Source: Locusta migratoria (lineage: Eukaryota; Arthropoda; Insecta; Orthoptera; Acrididae). From it: a stretch of 64,000 nt of DNA. A program made the translations under genes and the position numbers. The DNA is taken from the NCBI GenBank assembly GCA_026315105.1, contig CM048744.1, positions 313,355,270-313,419,269 on the forward strand, read 5' to 3'. Positions 33,854 through 45,600 of the stretch are shown here, piece by piece. The notes beneath the pieces are model-generated. The model searched no databases. It was given only the letters and a program-made list of their open reading frames with translations, and was not told where the DNA came from. Each line of letters opens with the position of its first letter. Position 1 is the first letter of the stretch.

Positions 33854-34110
33854 AATTAGTATATACATATACATTGCACAGGTAGTTCAATTCATCGACA
33901 ACTCGATTTACCCAAAGTTATGGCATGGAGAGCCAAAGGAAGTTTGGAAGCAAGACAAGATACAGAGGGAGGTGGTTCCATCTATTGGAGTGTACCAGTG
34001 TCATTTCAGGAACTGGGCACGATTTCAGAGAACACAAACCGTTAAAAGAAGGCAATGCTAATGTCGTCCACTACTAACATCAGCAAGAGATGAGCGTTAT
34101 CTCCTGTTAA

Positions 34111-34489
34111 AAGCCACTACACACGTTCCACTTTGTCGGGACCAAATTATCGGCGGTCCGATAAATTGTACGTGTGGAGGCGCTTTCCGGCTAACTTTGC
34201 TTGTCGGATTGTTGGTCGGGCCTGACCGTCCGACATGTGACTCCACTCCACACTCCACCCGACAAATTGTACCGTGGGTAGCGCTGCCCGACCAGCTTCC
34301 TGCCGACGATCGTCTGCTGTCTGCACAGCGAACACGCCACAAAAACAGTTCGACAAACGGACACCAGAACAGGGAGGCGCTGCAATCGCTGCGTGCAGTT
34401 GGTCGGAACGTGTGTAGGCTGCTAAGAATTTGGTTGGTTCGTTGGACAGCTTGTTGGCTGGACGATAAATCGGAGCGTTTGTAGGGGCC
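34111..34489. mobile_element. piggyBac-like MITE (TTAA target)
   Basis: 379 bp between TTAA (34107-34110) and TTAA (34490-34493). Ends AGCCACTACACACGTTCC and the complement of GGCCCCTACAAACGCTCC agree at 14 of 18 positions. Removing it with one TTAA restores the Tc1 reading frame across the site. Confidence 0.85.
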
Positions 34490-35461
34490 TTAACAGACCG
34501 TCGAGACAGAACGCTGAATGCAAGTCAGCTGCAATACACTCTTTGGGCAACAAAAGGACGCGAAATATCAATACAAACTGTCCGAAACCGCCTTCAGGAA
34601 TATGGCTCGTACGCAGGGATTCCTATTGTGAGTCCCATTAAAACCGCGACACTGTTTAGCCCACAGAAACCGGGAGGAGAAGATCAGGACTGGAGTCGTA
34701 ACGAATGGCGCTGGGTTCCGTTCATAGATGAGTCAAGATTTTGTGTTCAGCCCCACAATCGTTGTTCCCTCATCTGGAGAGAAAACTCGGATCAATCCTA
34801 CTCATGTTAAGGAAACATTACCACTCTTGGTAGTGGAAGAGTGGTGCGTCCAGGAGTCATTACGGACCTCTATGTCGTTCAAAATGGCGCTTTGATTACT
34901 CAGAGGCATAGAAATTTGTTCCTTCGACCTTCCAGTTTGCCCTACGCTAGGGCCATAGGAGATGGGTTCCTTTTGGTGGACGATAACGCTTGTACCCACA
35001 GAGCTTCGCTGGTGGACATGCTTGAAACTGAGGGAATTTAACGAATGGAGTGGCCAGCTTGTTCACCGGACTTAAACATGACTGAACACCTCTAGGATGC
35101 ATTCTAGCCAGACCAGCACCTCCCAAAACGGTTGCAGAGCTGGATGTTCCTCTCAGGGCTAAATGGACAAACATCCCTCAAAAGCTGATTAATATGCTCA
35201 TGCCACATAGTTTTGCAACTGTACTGCCCAAAGTAATCATACATTAGATGGCAACATGAACAACTTTTTTACACTTTCGGTAGTCCCATGGTGCCTCGCT
35301 CTAAGTAAACGCCATGTAAACCTCAAGGAAAGAGCTGAGACAGCAAAATATCGTGAAGTTTCACACAAAATTTACAATTGTAACCAGTACTGCAGTTAAA
35401 TACATTGCCATATGTGTATTGTGTATATCTCACCTGATTCCCTAGTTGTTTTAAGCAGTGT

Positions 35462-35790
35462 AGTTAAGCCACTAGGAGGACTCATTGACTCATCCGATCA
35501 TTAAAACTTGATTACCCACAAATTCCACCTTGAAGAAGAGCCTGAAGAGCGTAAGGTAATCCGCTTGTCATCATCTATTCAGAAAGGGGCCTGTAATGAT
35601 AACCAACCCCTTGCAGCCGTTCCTGACATACAAATTTCCAGGGAAAAAGGTCAGTATGCATGACAGGTGCCACTCAGTAGATGGATCGCTGTTCATTTTT
35701 GTTTAATTTACAGTTTTTCAGCAATTTTACTATGAGAATGAGAAGGAACGCGAGAAACCCTTTGCAGAGAAGCTGTGAGTGGTAAACCGG
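35462..35790. other. Unassigned intronic DNA
   Basis: Sequence between the end of the Tc1 element and the GC-rich dispersed repeat. It includes a minus-strand frame at 35674-35895 that overlaps the repeat. No family recognised. Confidence 0.4.
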
Positions 35791-35799
35791 GAACACAGA

Positions 35800-36200
35800 C
35801 AAATATATACTGACGGAAAACCTCCGTAAGGGCCCGGTCCTACGCTCAGGGGTGTAGGGAGGGAGGGTTTCCAGCAGTTCCGTAAGATGTCCCATAATGG
35901 CGCTGCGGTCAGAAGCAGCTCTTTAACTGGCCAGAGCAGGCGGCAGGTGGCGGCTGCCCCCACCGCCACTTCCCCTCAAACGCCAGCAAGCCCGACACAG
36001 CCGTGGCCTCGTGGCAGGCGGCACGAGCTCTCCCCTCAGCGTCCCCTCCACGCTATCCTCTGTACCCTCTGACGTGCGAGAGGCACCTTAAGCCAGCGAA
36101 CGGCCTGACACCTGCTAGCATCTTACGGAACTATGAGAGGAGCGTAGGACAGTGGTTTAGGGAGGGCTTCTCCTCTGTACATGTTACTCTGTGCCGGGAG
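35800..36200 (+). repeat. GC-rich dispersed repeat, copy 1
   Basis: About 400 bp, inverted relative to 49690-50085. Shared blocks include GGCCAGAGCAGGCGGCAGGT, CACAGCCGTGGCCTCGTG and GACACCTGCTAGCATCTTAC. Overlapping ORFs are by-products of the GC content. Confidence 0.75.
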
Positions 36201-36204
36201 GCAC

Positions 36205-36885
36205 CAGCTGTCAGCGTGGCTTTGTGCCTGAAGATATATCCGCCAACAGTCAACACTCAGTGACTACAACAGGGATGGGAAATACCTATCGAGACTTTCA
36301 CAGGTCTTTCAAAATAATCAAGGTGTGTCTGTGAAATGTATGGAAGAGACTCCATACATATCAGTTCAGAACGGGAGTTTCAGAACAGGCACCTAGCCTC
36401 ACATCCTAACCCGATCTGTGCGAGAGACTAGCGACACTGTTAGTATGTGCTCCATGACTGGTCTGACGCTCTATGACATCAATTGGTTGCAGATTTGTAA
36501 GTGCCTCCGTACACGTAAGTAGGGAGAATTGGAATGTGTGCTCCTTGTCGTGAGGCAATGATTGGTTCTCGTCTGCTTTTGCGCCATTCGGCCAAGCTCG
36601 CTCGGAAGAGAAAGCGGGGGGGGGGGGGGGGAGGCGGATTGAAAAATCAACACTGCTACGCTAGCTTCGGCCGAGAAAGGACCTGTCTCTTTAGCCGGGA
36701 GACAAAAGGATTGGAACCAGTAACCATCACTATGAGAGATGTACACTCATGGATGCATTTACTCCGTACTGCAGAGCAACAGCTTCGACTGTCGGCATGA
36801 TAAGAAATACGCAGCTTTAATATGATAGCGAAATCTAAGCGCAGCAGTATTTCCTTCCTACAACCTTTTTTAACTTTCATGTTTA
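36205..36885. other. Unassigned DNA with poly(G) tract
   Basis: No recognisable family. A run of about 15 G sits at 36617-36631. Confidence 0.4.
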
Positions 36886-36889
36886 ACTA

Positions 36890-38015
36890 CATAATTCATC
36901 AAATTTTCTTTTGTGATTTATTTTAAGATACGTGTCAAAGGTAATAAAACAAATCGTTGTATTGAAACTGATTTTCTATTACAGGTACTTAGCTCCCAAA
37001 ATTTGAAAGACCACCATCAATTGTAAAGTTAACTCTAGCTGAAGGGAGCCAGTTAAAGGTTTACTTTAAACATATAACTCTGATCGTAAGACCAGCTAAA
37101 TGATTCGCGTGAGCTACTGACTACTTCCTGCAACAGAATCTAGTTCCCTGGCCCAGAATTTAGAACTGACTCAAACTTTACTATAGCAGCAGGAAGACAA
37201 AGAGACGGTGGCCAGCATACGTCGTAGATCACGAGAATTACACACAATCATTAATATACAAGCCACCGCGAACTAAACAATTTCATGAAGGAGGCTGAGA
37301 GAACATATATGGCGCAACGGAATTAAAAATATGATAATATGCATCTGAATTTGTTCTCAGCACTAGTGAAAAACAACACTAAATAAAAAGGGAGGGTATT
37401 CAAATGTTCAAATGTTTGTATAGCTTATGGGACTTAACTATGGGGTCATCAGTCCCTAAACTTACAAACTACTTTTGAACTACTTACGAACTAGGACGGC
37501 ACAAATATCCATGCCCAAGGGGGGATTCGAACCCCCGACCGTAGTGGTCGTGCAGACCGTGACTGGAGCGCCTCAGTCCCCTCGGCCACCGCGGCCGGTA
37601 GGAGGGTATTCATAAACTAATTTTTATAAGAAGGATAAAATATCACTGACAATTATTTATTCAGTTCAAACATGAGTAAATGGGGGCACCAATTTTGTTA
37701 AACAATAAAAATTCATCTCATTGAGCTACTAAATTAAATTTAAGTAATCTGAACTGAACATCGTCGGGGGAGGGATTTACAATCAACAAACATTCAGCCA
37801 CTCACACGCGCGATGCAAAGCGAAACTCACCCAACTCAGCGTGCTAATACAAAGCAGAAGCAGGCGCCGCAATCGTAAGCGAAATTCAGCGAACCAGGAT
37901 GTACCACACATCACAAAAAGAATATAAACTTCGTAGGTCGCTCTGGTCTGTCTTTCTTTATTTGAGATGGTCCGCGATAATAGCGAGATGAATTTCCATG
38001 CAAATCAAACCGTGA
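36890..38015. mobile_element. Partial copy of the long LTR-like repeat
   Basis: Shares with 781-1500 the blocks TAGTTCCCTGGCCCA, CATCTGAATTTGTTCTCAGC, AATAAAAATTCATCTCATTG-like and AGCGAAACTCACC..CAGCGTGCT. A SINE-A interrupts it at 37403-37600. Limits are approximate. Confidence 0.55.
37403..37600 (-). mobile_element. SINE-A
   Basis: Minus-strand copy, flanked by GAGGGTATTCA (37392-37402, 37602-37612). Confidence 0.9.
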
Positions 38016-38019
38016 GTAT

Positions 38020-39055
38020 GCGAAATTCTTCTTCTACTGTATTACTTTCCCCCGTTTCAGCCAATCCTTGCCTAATGCTGCCTCTGAAACTCTCAACCAC
38101 CTCTGGTTCCTTCAATTTGTCCAGGTTTAATATCCTAACTTTACTACCTTTCTGCAGTGTCTTATGTTGTAATCTGCAGTTCATAACCATTAAGTTATGG
38201 TCAGAGTCAATATCTTACCATTATAAAGGCAATCTGGTACCTTCCAGTGTTTCCTGGTCTCTTCCACGTATACAGCCATCTTTCATAATGCTTAAACCAA
38301 GTGTTGGTGATCATTAAATTGTGCTCTGCACAGTATTCTACCAAGCGACCTCCTCTTTCATTCCTTTTTCGCAGACCATATTCACGTACTACATTTCCTT
38401 CTCTTCCCTTTCCTACTACCAAGTTCCAGTCCCCCATCGCAATCAAGTTTTCATCTCCCTTAACTTTCTGAATGATTTCTTTTATTTCCCATACATTTCT
38501 TCGATATCCTCATCATCGGCTGTGCTAATTGGCATATAAACTTGCACTACTGTGGTCGGTGTTGGTTTTGTATCTATCTTTGCTACAATAATGCGTTCCA
38601 TGTGCTGTTAATAATAACCTACCCGCTTTCCTATTTCCTTACTCATTATCAGACCTACTCCTGCATTACCACCAACTGATTTTGTATTTATAACACCTGA
38701 ACAGAATCTTGTTCAGTCTGCCACCGAACTTAACTAATTCCTACCATATCTAATTTTAACCTATCCATTTCTCCTTTCAAATGTTCTAACTTCCCTATGG
38801 ATTAAACGTTAGAACATCCCAGGCTCTGACCCGTAGAATGCCTGTCTTGTTTTTCTTGATGACGACAGCTTACTGAGTAGTCCCCTCCCGGAGATCCGAA
38901 TAGGGGACTATTTTACCTCTGGAATATTTTACCCAAGTAGACGCCATCATCATATATTTATACAGTAGAGCTGCATGTCCTCGGGAAAAGTAACGACTGT
39001 AATTTCCCCTTCCTTTCACCCGTTCACAATAACTGTATGACAAAACCATGTTATA
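38020..39055 (-). mobile_element. RTE-like LINE: endonuclease region and 5' part
   Basis: The minus frame 38446-38207 reads MIAMGDWNLVVGKGREGN, YGLRKRNERGGRLVEYC, then ITNTWFKHYERWLYTWKRPG, the APE-type endonuclease of RTE/BovB-like LINEs. These are often misannotated as craniofacial development protein 2-like. The remainder to 38020 holds broken downstream coding sequence, and 38870-39055 the 5' leader (GGGGACTATTTTACCTC). The leader resumes at 41669-41855 after nested insertions. Confidence 0.75.
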
Positions 39056-39103
39056 TACGTGTGGCGTCTGTTCCGAAAGAACAGGCGTCACTTCTGATCT
39101 TGC
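39056..39103 (-). mobile_element. T2 element, 3' end fragment
   Basis: TGGCGTCTGTTCCGAAAGAAC plus the GATCTTGCAG junction is the inverted T2 3' end. It continues at 41408-41668 beyond a 2.3-kb insertion. Confidence 0.7.
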
Positions 39104-39107
39104 AGTT

Positions 39108-41403
39108 TGAAACTCACCCACTGTTCTTTTGACTGTTAACTAGCCGTGTTTGTGAAGTTAACAATTGACTGCTTGTTCACAAAATCTAATTACGGCGATA
39201 TTCACACAGCGGCGGAAGTATACAGTACCCTTAAGCAAAACTCTGATTCTATAAGTTAAGCAAACAGTTCTACCTTTACTGTAATCTTTACAGGAAGCTG
39301 CACACAATTAAATCATGATCCGCAGTATTGGATCTAAATCAAAAACAAATGTTGGCAACGGAAACGCAAATATTCTCTACTCCAGAAGGGAGCAGAGACA
39401 CAAGATACATGAACAAATTACCCCACATTAATCCAATATAAATGATGAGGGGAGAATTTAAATTAGCGCAAAAGGATTATAGTTTAACAAATTAATTTAT
39501 TGTTCAAAACAAGTACAACAAGGGGAGACTTTTTTTTTTAATTACAAAAAAAAAAAAAAAAAAAAAAAAACACTCCTTACAAAATATTCAAAATATCCAC
39601 AATTACATGGCCCTAAAATTTGCCCACCTGCAAAGTTGAGTACAGGTTAATTACAATCACGTTTCATAGGGGGAACGAAGGAATTGCAGCACATTCACAC
39701 ACAGATTCATACGCCAAGCCATGTAGGTACTTACCAAGCACCCGACACCAATACACCAAGACGACAGCCAAGCAATGTGGAGACTGCAGATCGAAGGTTC
39801 ACTCGCGCACAATGAAATAGTACTGCGCTTCCATAACGTGTCAAGCTAGTGGCTTAGTCTCATGAAAAAACTATAACAAACAAACGCACTTGCTTTAAGA
39901 CCACAAAGTGCGGTGTACAGATGGAAGTTAAAGTTTCCCTAGAACTTCTAACTATACATTAAATCAAGATTTCATTAAATAATATCTAAAAACGGTCGCA
40001 CTGGCGTTCGTTTAGATCAGGGAGAAGATAACTACAGAAGGTTAAAGTTGTTAGATCAATACAGCACTCTACTAAGTCGGAACACAAAATATGCATAAAG
40101 TTAGCAAAATCAATTTCGAAGAGAATAAGATCGCAAAATATATCATGTAACCATTCTTTCTGATCAGAGGAATGATATCTATTAGATAAGCAAGGTTACA
40201 GATTGCTACAGCACAATACAGAGTTCGGTCACAAAAATTCAGATAAGTGAAATAATTCTATTTCATGAAAATTAAAAACACGATATACGTCGTGCAACGG
40301 TTCTTTCTACACAGAGGAAAAAGATCTATTTAATGGTAATAACCACGACAGGGAACACGCTAATCGACGCACACGTGGGCTGACAAGTACACAGATTACG
40401 AGTTAGAATGGACAATTTTCACTAGGAAACACCTTAGCAAATTAGCTATATAATTATTAACCACTCATGTGCACTGAATGATGGGAAAGCTGAAGGCTTA
40501 GTCTAATATCGTCCACGTGTTCTGTCGACAAAGTATGAACAATATAGGCACCGTGAATCCCCGAAAATATTAGAATTCAACTACGATAAGAACGCGAAAG
40601 ACATTGAACATATTTAAACAGGCAAAGAAGTGATTAAAAAGTTATAAAGTGCAAGAACTATGCTAACGAAACACCATCAGAGCCTCGGTATCAGATTCCA
40701 GCAAAAATCGACATAAAATTAGCAATCCTGTACGAAATTAAGCAAAATCTCACTACTACACATAGTGTAGCTGCTACTCCTGGAATTAAACTCGCAAAAA
40801 GGCATAAGTACAATTATGGAGCCTGAACTAAGTCGAGCCATGAGACCACATCAGAACCAAACTCAGAGGTACTTACCATACCAGGAACCAAGAAGCGAAT
40901 GAATAGCTCTCGTGACCACTGCCTAGCCGTTACCAAGGAGGGGTAGTGGAGGGGAGCCCAGAGAGCGTCATCGATCGTCAGGCAGGTAACCTGACCAACC
41001 TCCAGCCAAGGAGGTTAAGAGCAAGCTACATTAGGAATCTGGGTTCTGCTCAGCAGTTGGCAAACCTACTTCTCGCCCAGTGACATTCATTGCGCAGAGT
41101 TTGAAAGAAACAACGACACAAAACAGATGAGGCACGCCTAGCACTTCCTAAACTCTCTTACATACAAAGTTTCATTCATTCTGTGGAAGCCAGGGCCAGT
41201 GGGAGCACATCACAGTACACACTAATAGATATTTGGGGCCTCATGTACAACATAGACACTTAGAATTTTACATAATATAATGCCTGGTATATCGCATACT
41301 GCGAGTGGAGTGTCTTGCTACGCTCAAAAAAAATGTCTGAAGCTCATCAACATTTGTTCATGGGGAGTCAATTAAATGGAACACTTTATGTAGACGTGTT
41401 TCA
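39108..41403. mobile_element. Probable solo LTR, TG...CA, 2.3 kb
   Basis: Ends TGAAACTCACCC and GACGTGTTTCA, flanked by AGTT (39104-39107, 41404-41407). Removing it rejoins a T2 element exactly (CAGTTGTTATT). It is A-rich on the plus strand with no long ORF. A period of about 155 bp is visible at 40040-40345 and a poly(A) run at 39546-39570. End sequences and internal landmarks resemble 440-2911. Confidence 0.6.
40040..40345. repeat. Tandem subrepeat, about 155 bp period
   Basis: Two diverged units with TACAGCAC..CGG, ACACAAAATATGCATAAAG-like and ATTCTTTCT..CAGAGGAA blocks in the same order. Confidence 0.55.
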
Positions 41404-41407
41404 AGTT

Positions 41408-41668
41408 GTTATTCTTTAATAATCACAGAATATATGACACCAACTGCGAATGGGCAAAGGTGAAAATGTGTACTCATCTGGAACTCGAAACCGGTTCTCC
41501 TGCTTTCTAGGCAGCTGCAGTGACCACTACACCACTGGGGACACAGTGATCACCGCACCTGCAAGGACTACCTAAGCACACCTCCCGTCAGACACAAATT
41601 CCCAGCTTTACCCTGCCCACAGTACTCAAACTCGTAATTTCAGAAACTAATTCCCGTAAGAGTAATCA
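41408..41668 (-). mobile_element. T2 tRNA-like element, main part
   Basis: Inverted T2 copy including CACAGAATATATGACACC and the tRNA-like core degraded to TGGAACTCGAAACCGG. It joins 39056-39103 across the LTR-like insertion. Confidence 0.75.
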
Positions 41669-41855
41669 TGCAGACTGTTGCCCATGTAACTATTGAAAAG
41701 GCTGCTGCCCCTCTTCAGGAACCACACGTTTGTCTGGCCTTTCCACAGATATCCGTCCACTGTGGTTCCACCTATAGTATGGCTATTGCATCGTTGAGGC
41801 ACGCAAGCCACCCCACCTCAGTAATGTCTGTGATTCATCGGGGTGGCAGGTGTGA
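41669..41855 (-). mobile_element. RTE-like LINE 5' leader, continued
   Basis: CAGACTGTTGCCCATGTAAC, AAGGCTGCTGCCCCTCTTCA and CACCCCACCTCAG form the leader I associate with the RTE-like LINE whose endonuclease is at 38207-38446. The assignment is from memory of the family, not a search. Confidence 0.5.
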
Positions 41856-43117
41856 TATCATACACAATATACATATAGTAACGTATTTTATTCTGATATT
41901 CGTTACAATTTTTTTGTTGTTGTGACATTGCGATATGTTGCTATCTCAGCTCCTTATTGAGGTTTACATGGGCTTTACTTTGAGCGATGCACCGTAGAGT
42001 TACCATAATAGTGAAAACGTCATTCTCGTTGCCCCCTAATATGGTGTTTGAGCACCCCGTCGGCCAGTACAGTTGCACATCTGCGTATCATGGACAGTAT
42101 GAGGTTATCAAACAGCTCATGACGGATATTTGGCTATTCTTCCATGACTGCAATACCCAGCTGTGAAACTGTCGTGGTAGATCTGGCTGAAATGTATCTG
42201 CCAAGTCCATCCCAATCGGGTTTAAGTTCGGTGAACAAGTCTACCAGTTTCAAGCAAGTGGTCCATCAGTGCAGCTTTGTGGGGGCGAGCGTTATCGTCC
42301 ACCAGAAGGAACCTATGTCATACGGCACCAGTGTAGAAAATAAGTTCGAAGGACCTTGTCTCTATTCTTCTGAGCAGTCAAAGCGCCATTCTGAACCACA
42401 CCACGTCCGCCAATACGGACTTCTACACCATTCGTCCAATACCGTGATATGATGATGTTTCCTGTAATACTGATGTACCTCCGTGCAGTTTCTGCGTGCT
42501 AAACGGGGTCATGGCTTTAATGAGTCAAACACCATAGGCCGTCCTGCGTAGAGGCCACATTCCCGAAGGCGATTTCCGATTGTTTGTGTTGGTATTGCAC
42601 GTCCTGTTGCTGCTGCGTTGCAGCTGGGTTACATTCACTCTCCTGTCTCGACGGACTGTTAACCGGAGATTACGGTCATCTCTTGCTGACGATATACGTG
42701 GACGATCTCGGTCTTGCCTCCTTTTAATGGTTCCTGTTGACTGAAATCGCGTCCAGGTCCTGGAAATAACACTTTATGACACTCCAATAGCTGCAGCTAC
42801 CTCCCTCTGTGTCTGTCCCGCTTGCAACCTTCCTATGGCTCTCCATGCCATAGCTTCGCGTAAGTCATATCGTTGTTGCACTACCTGCTCACTGCATTAT
42901 CTGAACCGAGCTGCTTGCGTAATTCGTTCGTAGAGCAAACACAAGTCAACACCATCTCCATCTGCAGCAACGTTCTGTTATTACCACTGCCTTGGTTGCC
43001 GTAATGTTGTTGTACAACTAACAGAAAGACGTCGAAGCATTTTAGTTTTTTTGCCGATGGAAGTACTTCAGAACCTAGACATCTCAACTGATCCTCTAAT
43101 TATTTTGGCCAGAGTAT
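41855..43117 (-). mobile_element. Tc1-like transposon copy 3
   Basis: The right end mirrors the family's 5' terminus (CATCTCAACTGATCCTCTAA near 43080). Minus-strand protein blocks are RYDLREAMAWRAIGRLQAGQ, QREVAAAIG, WTRFQSTGTIKRR, RLTVRRDRRVNVTQLQR and, broken, CSPNLNPIGMD. The frame is interrupted by several stops and shifts. The left terminus joins RTE sequence without a clear repeat. Confidence 0.8.
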
Positions 43118-43149
43118 TTATAAGAATCGAATAACTTTCCTATTCATAG

Positions 43150-44860
43150 ATTGCACATCTACATGGGATACTCTGCAAATCACATTTAAGTGCCTGGCAG
43201 AGGGTTCATCGAACCACCGTTACACTATTTTATCTCCCATTCCATTCTCGAATAGCGCGCGGGAAGAATGGACACTTGAATCTCTCCTTTCGGGCTCTGA
43301 TTTCTCGTATTTTATTCTGATGATCATTTCTACCTATGTCAGTGGGAGTCAACAATATATTTTCGCATTCGGAGGAGAATGTTGGCGATTGGAATTTCGT
43401 AAGTAGCCCACACCGCAGCGAGAAGCGCCGTTGTTGTACTGATTTCCATCCATGAACCTGTATCATTTCCGCAACGCTGTCTCCCCTGTATCGTGACAAT
43501 ACAAAACGAGCTGCCCTTCTTTGGACTCTTTCGATGTCCTCTGTCAAACCCACCTGATATGGATCCCACACTGGGCAGCAATACTCCAAAAAAGGACGGA
43601 CAAGCGTAGTGTATGCAGTTTCTTTAGTAGTTCTGTTGCATCTTTTAAGGGTTCTGCCAATCAAACGCAGTCTTTGGTTTCCCTTTTCCACGACATTATC
43701 TACGTGTTCTTTATAGTTTAAGTCTGAAGTAATAGTAATTCCTAGGTATTTTGTGGAGTTTACGGCCTTCACGTTTGATTGATTTATCTTGTAAACAAAG
43801 TTTAACAGATTTCTTTTCTTACTCATGTGGACAACTTCACACTTCTCATTATTCAGAGTCAATTGCCAATTTTTACACCATAGTGATATCTTATTCAGAT
43901 CGTTCTACAGCTGGTTTTGATCTTCCGATGATTTTAGTACACGGTAAATGACGGCGTCATCTGCAAATAACCTAAGAGAGCTACTTAGATTTTCCCCTAA
44001 AGCGTTTATGCAAATGCAGCGTTTATGCAGCAGAGGACCAATAACACTACCCTGTAGAACGCCCGATATCACCTCTGTTTTAGTCGATGCCTTACCATCG
44101 ATTACTACGAATTGTGTCCTCTCTGACAGGAAATCCCCTATCCAATCACAAATTTGGGGGCGATATTCCATAACCACGCAATTTGATTAAAAGCCTTTTT
44201 TGAGGTTCGGTGTCAAAAGCCTTCTGGAAATCAAGAAATACGGAATCGATTTGCGACTCCTTGTCGATAGCACCCATCACTTCGTGTGAATAAAGAGCTA
44301 GTTGTCTTTCGCATGAACGATATTTTCTAAATCCGTGTTGACCTTGGGTCAATAGATCGTTGTGTTCGAGATAATTCATAATATTTGAATGCAGGATATG
44401 TTCCAAAACCCTGCTGCAAATTGACGTCAATGAAATAGGCCTGTAGTTTAATGGGTTACTCCTACTGGCTTTCTTGAATATAGGCATGACCTGTGCAACT
44501 TTCCAATCCTTTGGTACAGATCTTTGTTTGAGAGAGCGGATGTATATGGCTGTTAAGTAAGGAGCTATCGCTTAAGCATAATCAGGTGGAAATGTAATGG
44601 GTATACAGTCCGGACCAGAAGACTTGTTCTTGTTAAGTGATTTTAGTTTCTGCACTACTCCGATGATATCTACTTCTACGTTACTCATTTCGGCCTCTGT
44701 TCGTAATTCGAAATCTGGAATATTGGTTTCGTCTTCTTTGGTGAATGAGTTTCTAAATGCTATGTTTAGTAACTCTGCTTTAGTAGCGCTGTCATCGGCA
44801 GGATGATTACTATCACGTAGTGAGGGTATTGTTTGTGTTTTGCCGCTAGTATCTATATCT
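43150..44860 (-). mobile_element. Jockey/CR1-like LINE, reverse-transcriptase region (longest copy)
   Basis: Minus-strand blocks run in order. 44487-44146: PIFKKASRSNPLNYRPISLT, QHGFRKYRSCERQL and VFLDFQKAFD. 44177-43905: VISGVLQGSVIGPLLH and LRLFADDAVIY, the catalytic FADD box. 43862-43230: NSTKYLGITI, ETAYTTLVRPFLEYC, QRRAARFVLSRY and FFPRAIREWN. The 3' end at 43150 has a CATCTACAT tail. Frames shift between blocks, so it is inactive. The 5' part of the element is missing. Confidence 0.85.
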
Positions 44861-44864
44861 ATAA

Positions 44865-45400
44865 ATGTGAATGTCTGTTCGGTGTACGTTTATCACGTCT
44901 GAACCACAAGACGCAGAGACTTAAATATTTTACAGTTACTAATTTATACCCGAGGAAGGTTTAAGGTCCGGTTTTATAGCAATCTGATAGATATTTAGTA
45001 ATTTGAAGAATATAACGCGAAATGCGGAACAATAATGATTCTTTGATAATTATATTTACTCTTTGAAAACAGTTTTATTGGTGGCATTGTTGCTTGAGGG
45101 TTGATGATGATAAAAGGCTCGAGTATATTGGGATGGAAAGTTATCGGTGTATATAAAATCTTACGTGTGTGTGTGTGTTAATATTTCGCTCTGCAGCGGA
45201 AACTACAGAGCGCAAAAGAATGGTGTGTGTGTAATTGTTGTCCGACGTCTCCCGTTGTACACCATAACAGTTCCATGCCAACAGCTATCAGGGAGTGGAA
45301 GATATGGTGGTTTAAAGTCGTCTAATTATAAAAAATTTCGGACTGAAGGCCAGCTATGACGTTTGCGACTCTGTAGCAAGGAGGTTACGTACAGCGAAAC
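44865..45400. other. Unassigned DNA
   Basis: No repeat or coding similarity recognised. A short (GT)n lies near 45165. Confidence 0.4.
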
Positions 45401-45410
45401 GTGATGCCAC

Positions 45411-45600
45411 CATAGAGTAGAAATATCTCTGGAGTGAGCATTCAGATGCGCAGAAAAGATCTTGTGTCGTCAACATAGAGTAGAAATATCTCTGGAGTGA
45501 GCATTCAGATGCGCAGAAGAGATCTTGTGTCGTCAACATAGAGTAGAAATATCTCTGGAGTGAGCATTCAGATGCGCAGAAGATATCTTGTGTCGTCAAC
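45411..45600. repeat. 63-bp tandem repeat, three copies
   Basis: Units start near 45415, 45478 and 45541 and are almost identical. Because 63 is a multiple of three, an 82-codon minus-strand frame (45354-45602) runs through them as a 21-residue repeat. I regard that frame as incidental. Confidence 0.95.

Larger units (their letters stand above)
32503..35461 (+). mobile_element. Tc1-like transposon copy 2 with three nested insertions
   Basis: The left end ACACTGGTCAATATAATGAG with GATCAGTTGAGATAC is mirrored at 35422-35461 (TCTCACCTGATTCCCTAGTT...AGTGT). The transposase reads PKLWHGEPKEV, QREVV, an HTH, RYLLLTDRRDRTLNASQLQ (after removing an insertion), WRWVPFIDESRFCV, then GFLLVDDNACTH and CSPDLNMTEHL, a DDE core with several stops. 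Insertions: SINE-A (32688-32887), T2 compound (32924-33853) and a TTAA MITE (34111-34489). Without them it is about 1.45 kb, a normal Tc1 size. Confidence 0.85.

Noticed and set aside
38207..38446. Host gene craniofacial development protein 2
   Set aside because: The GDWN...TWKRPG block is the APE-type endonuclease of an RTE-like LINE; the host name is a common misannotation.
43230..44860. Potentially active LINE
   Set aside because: The reverse transcriptase is split over several frames and the element is 5'-truncated.
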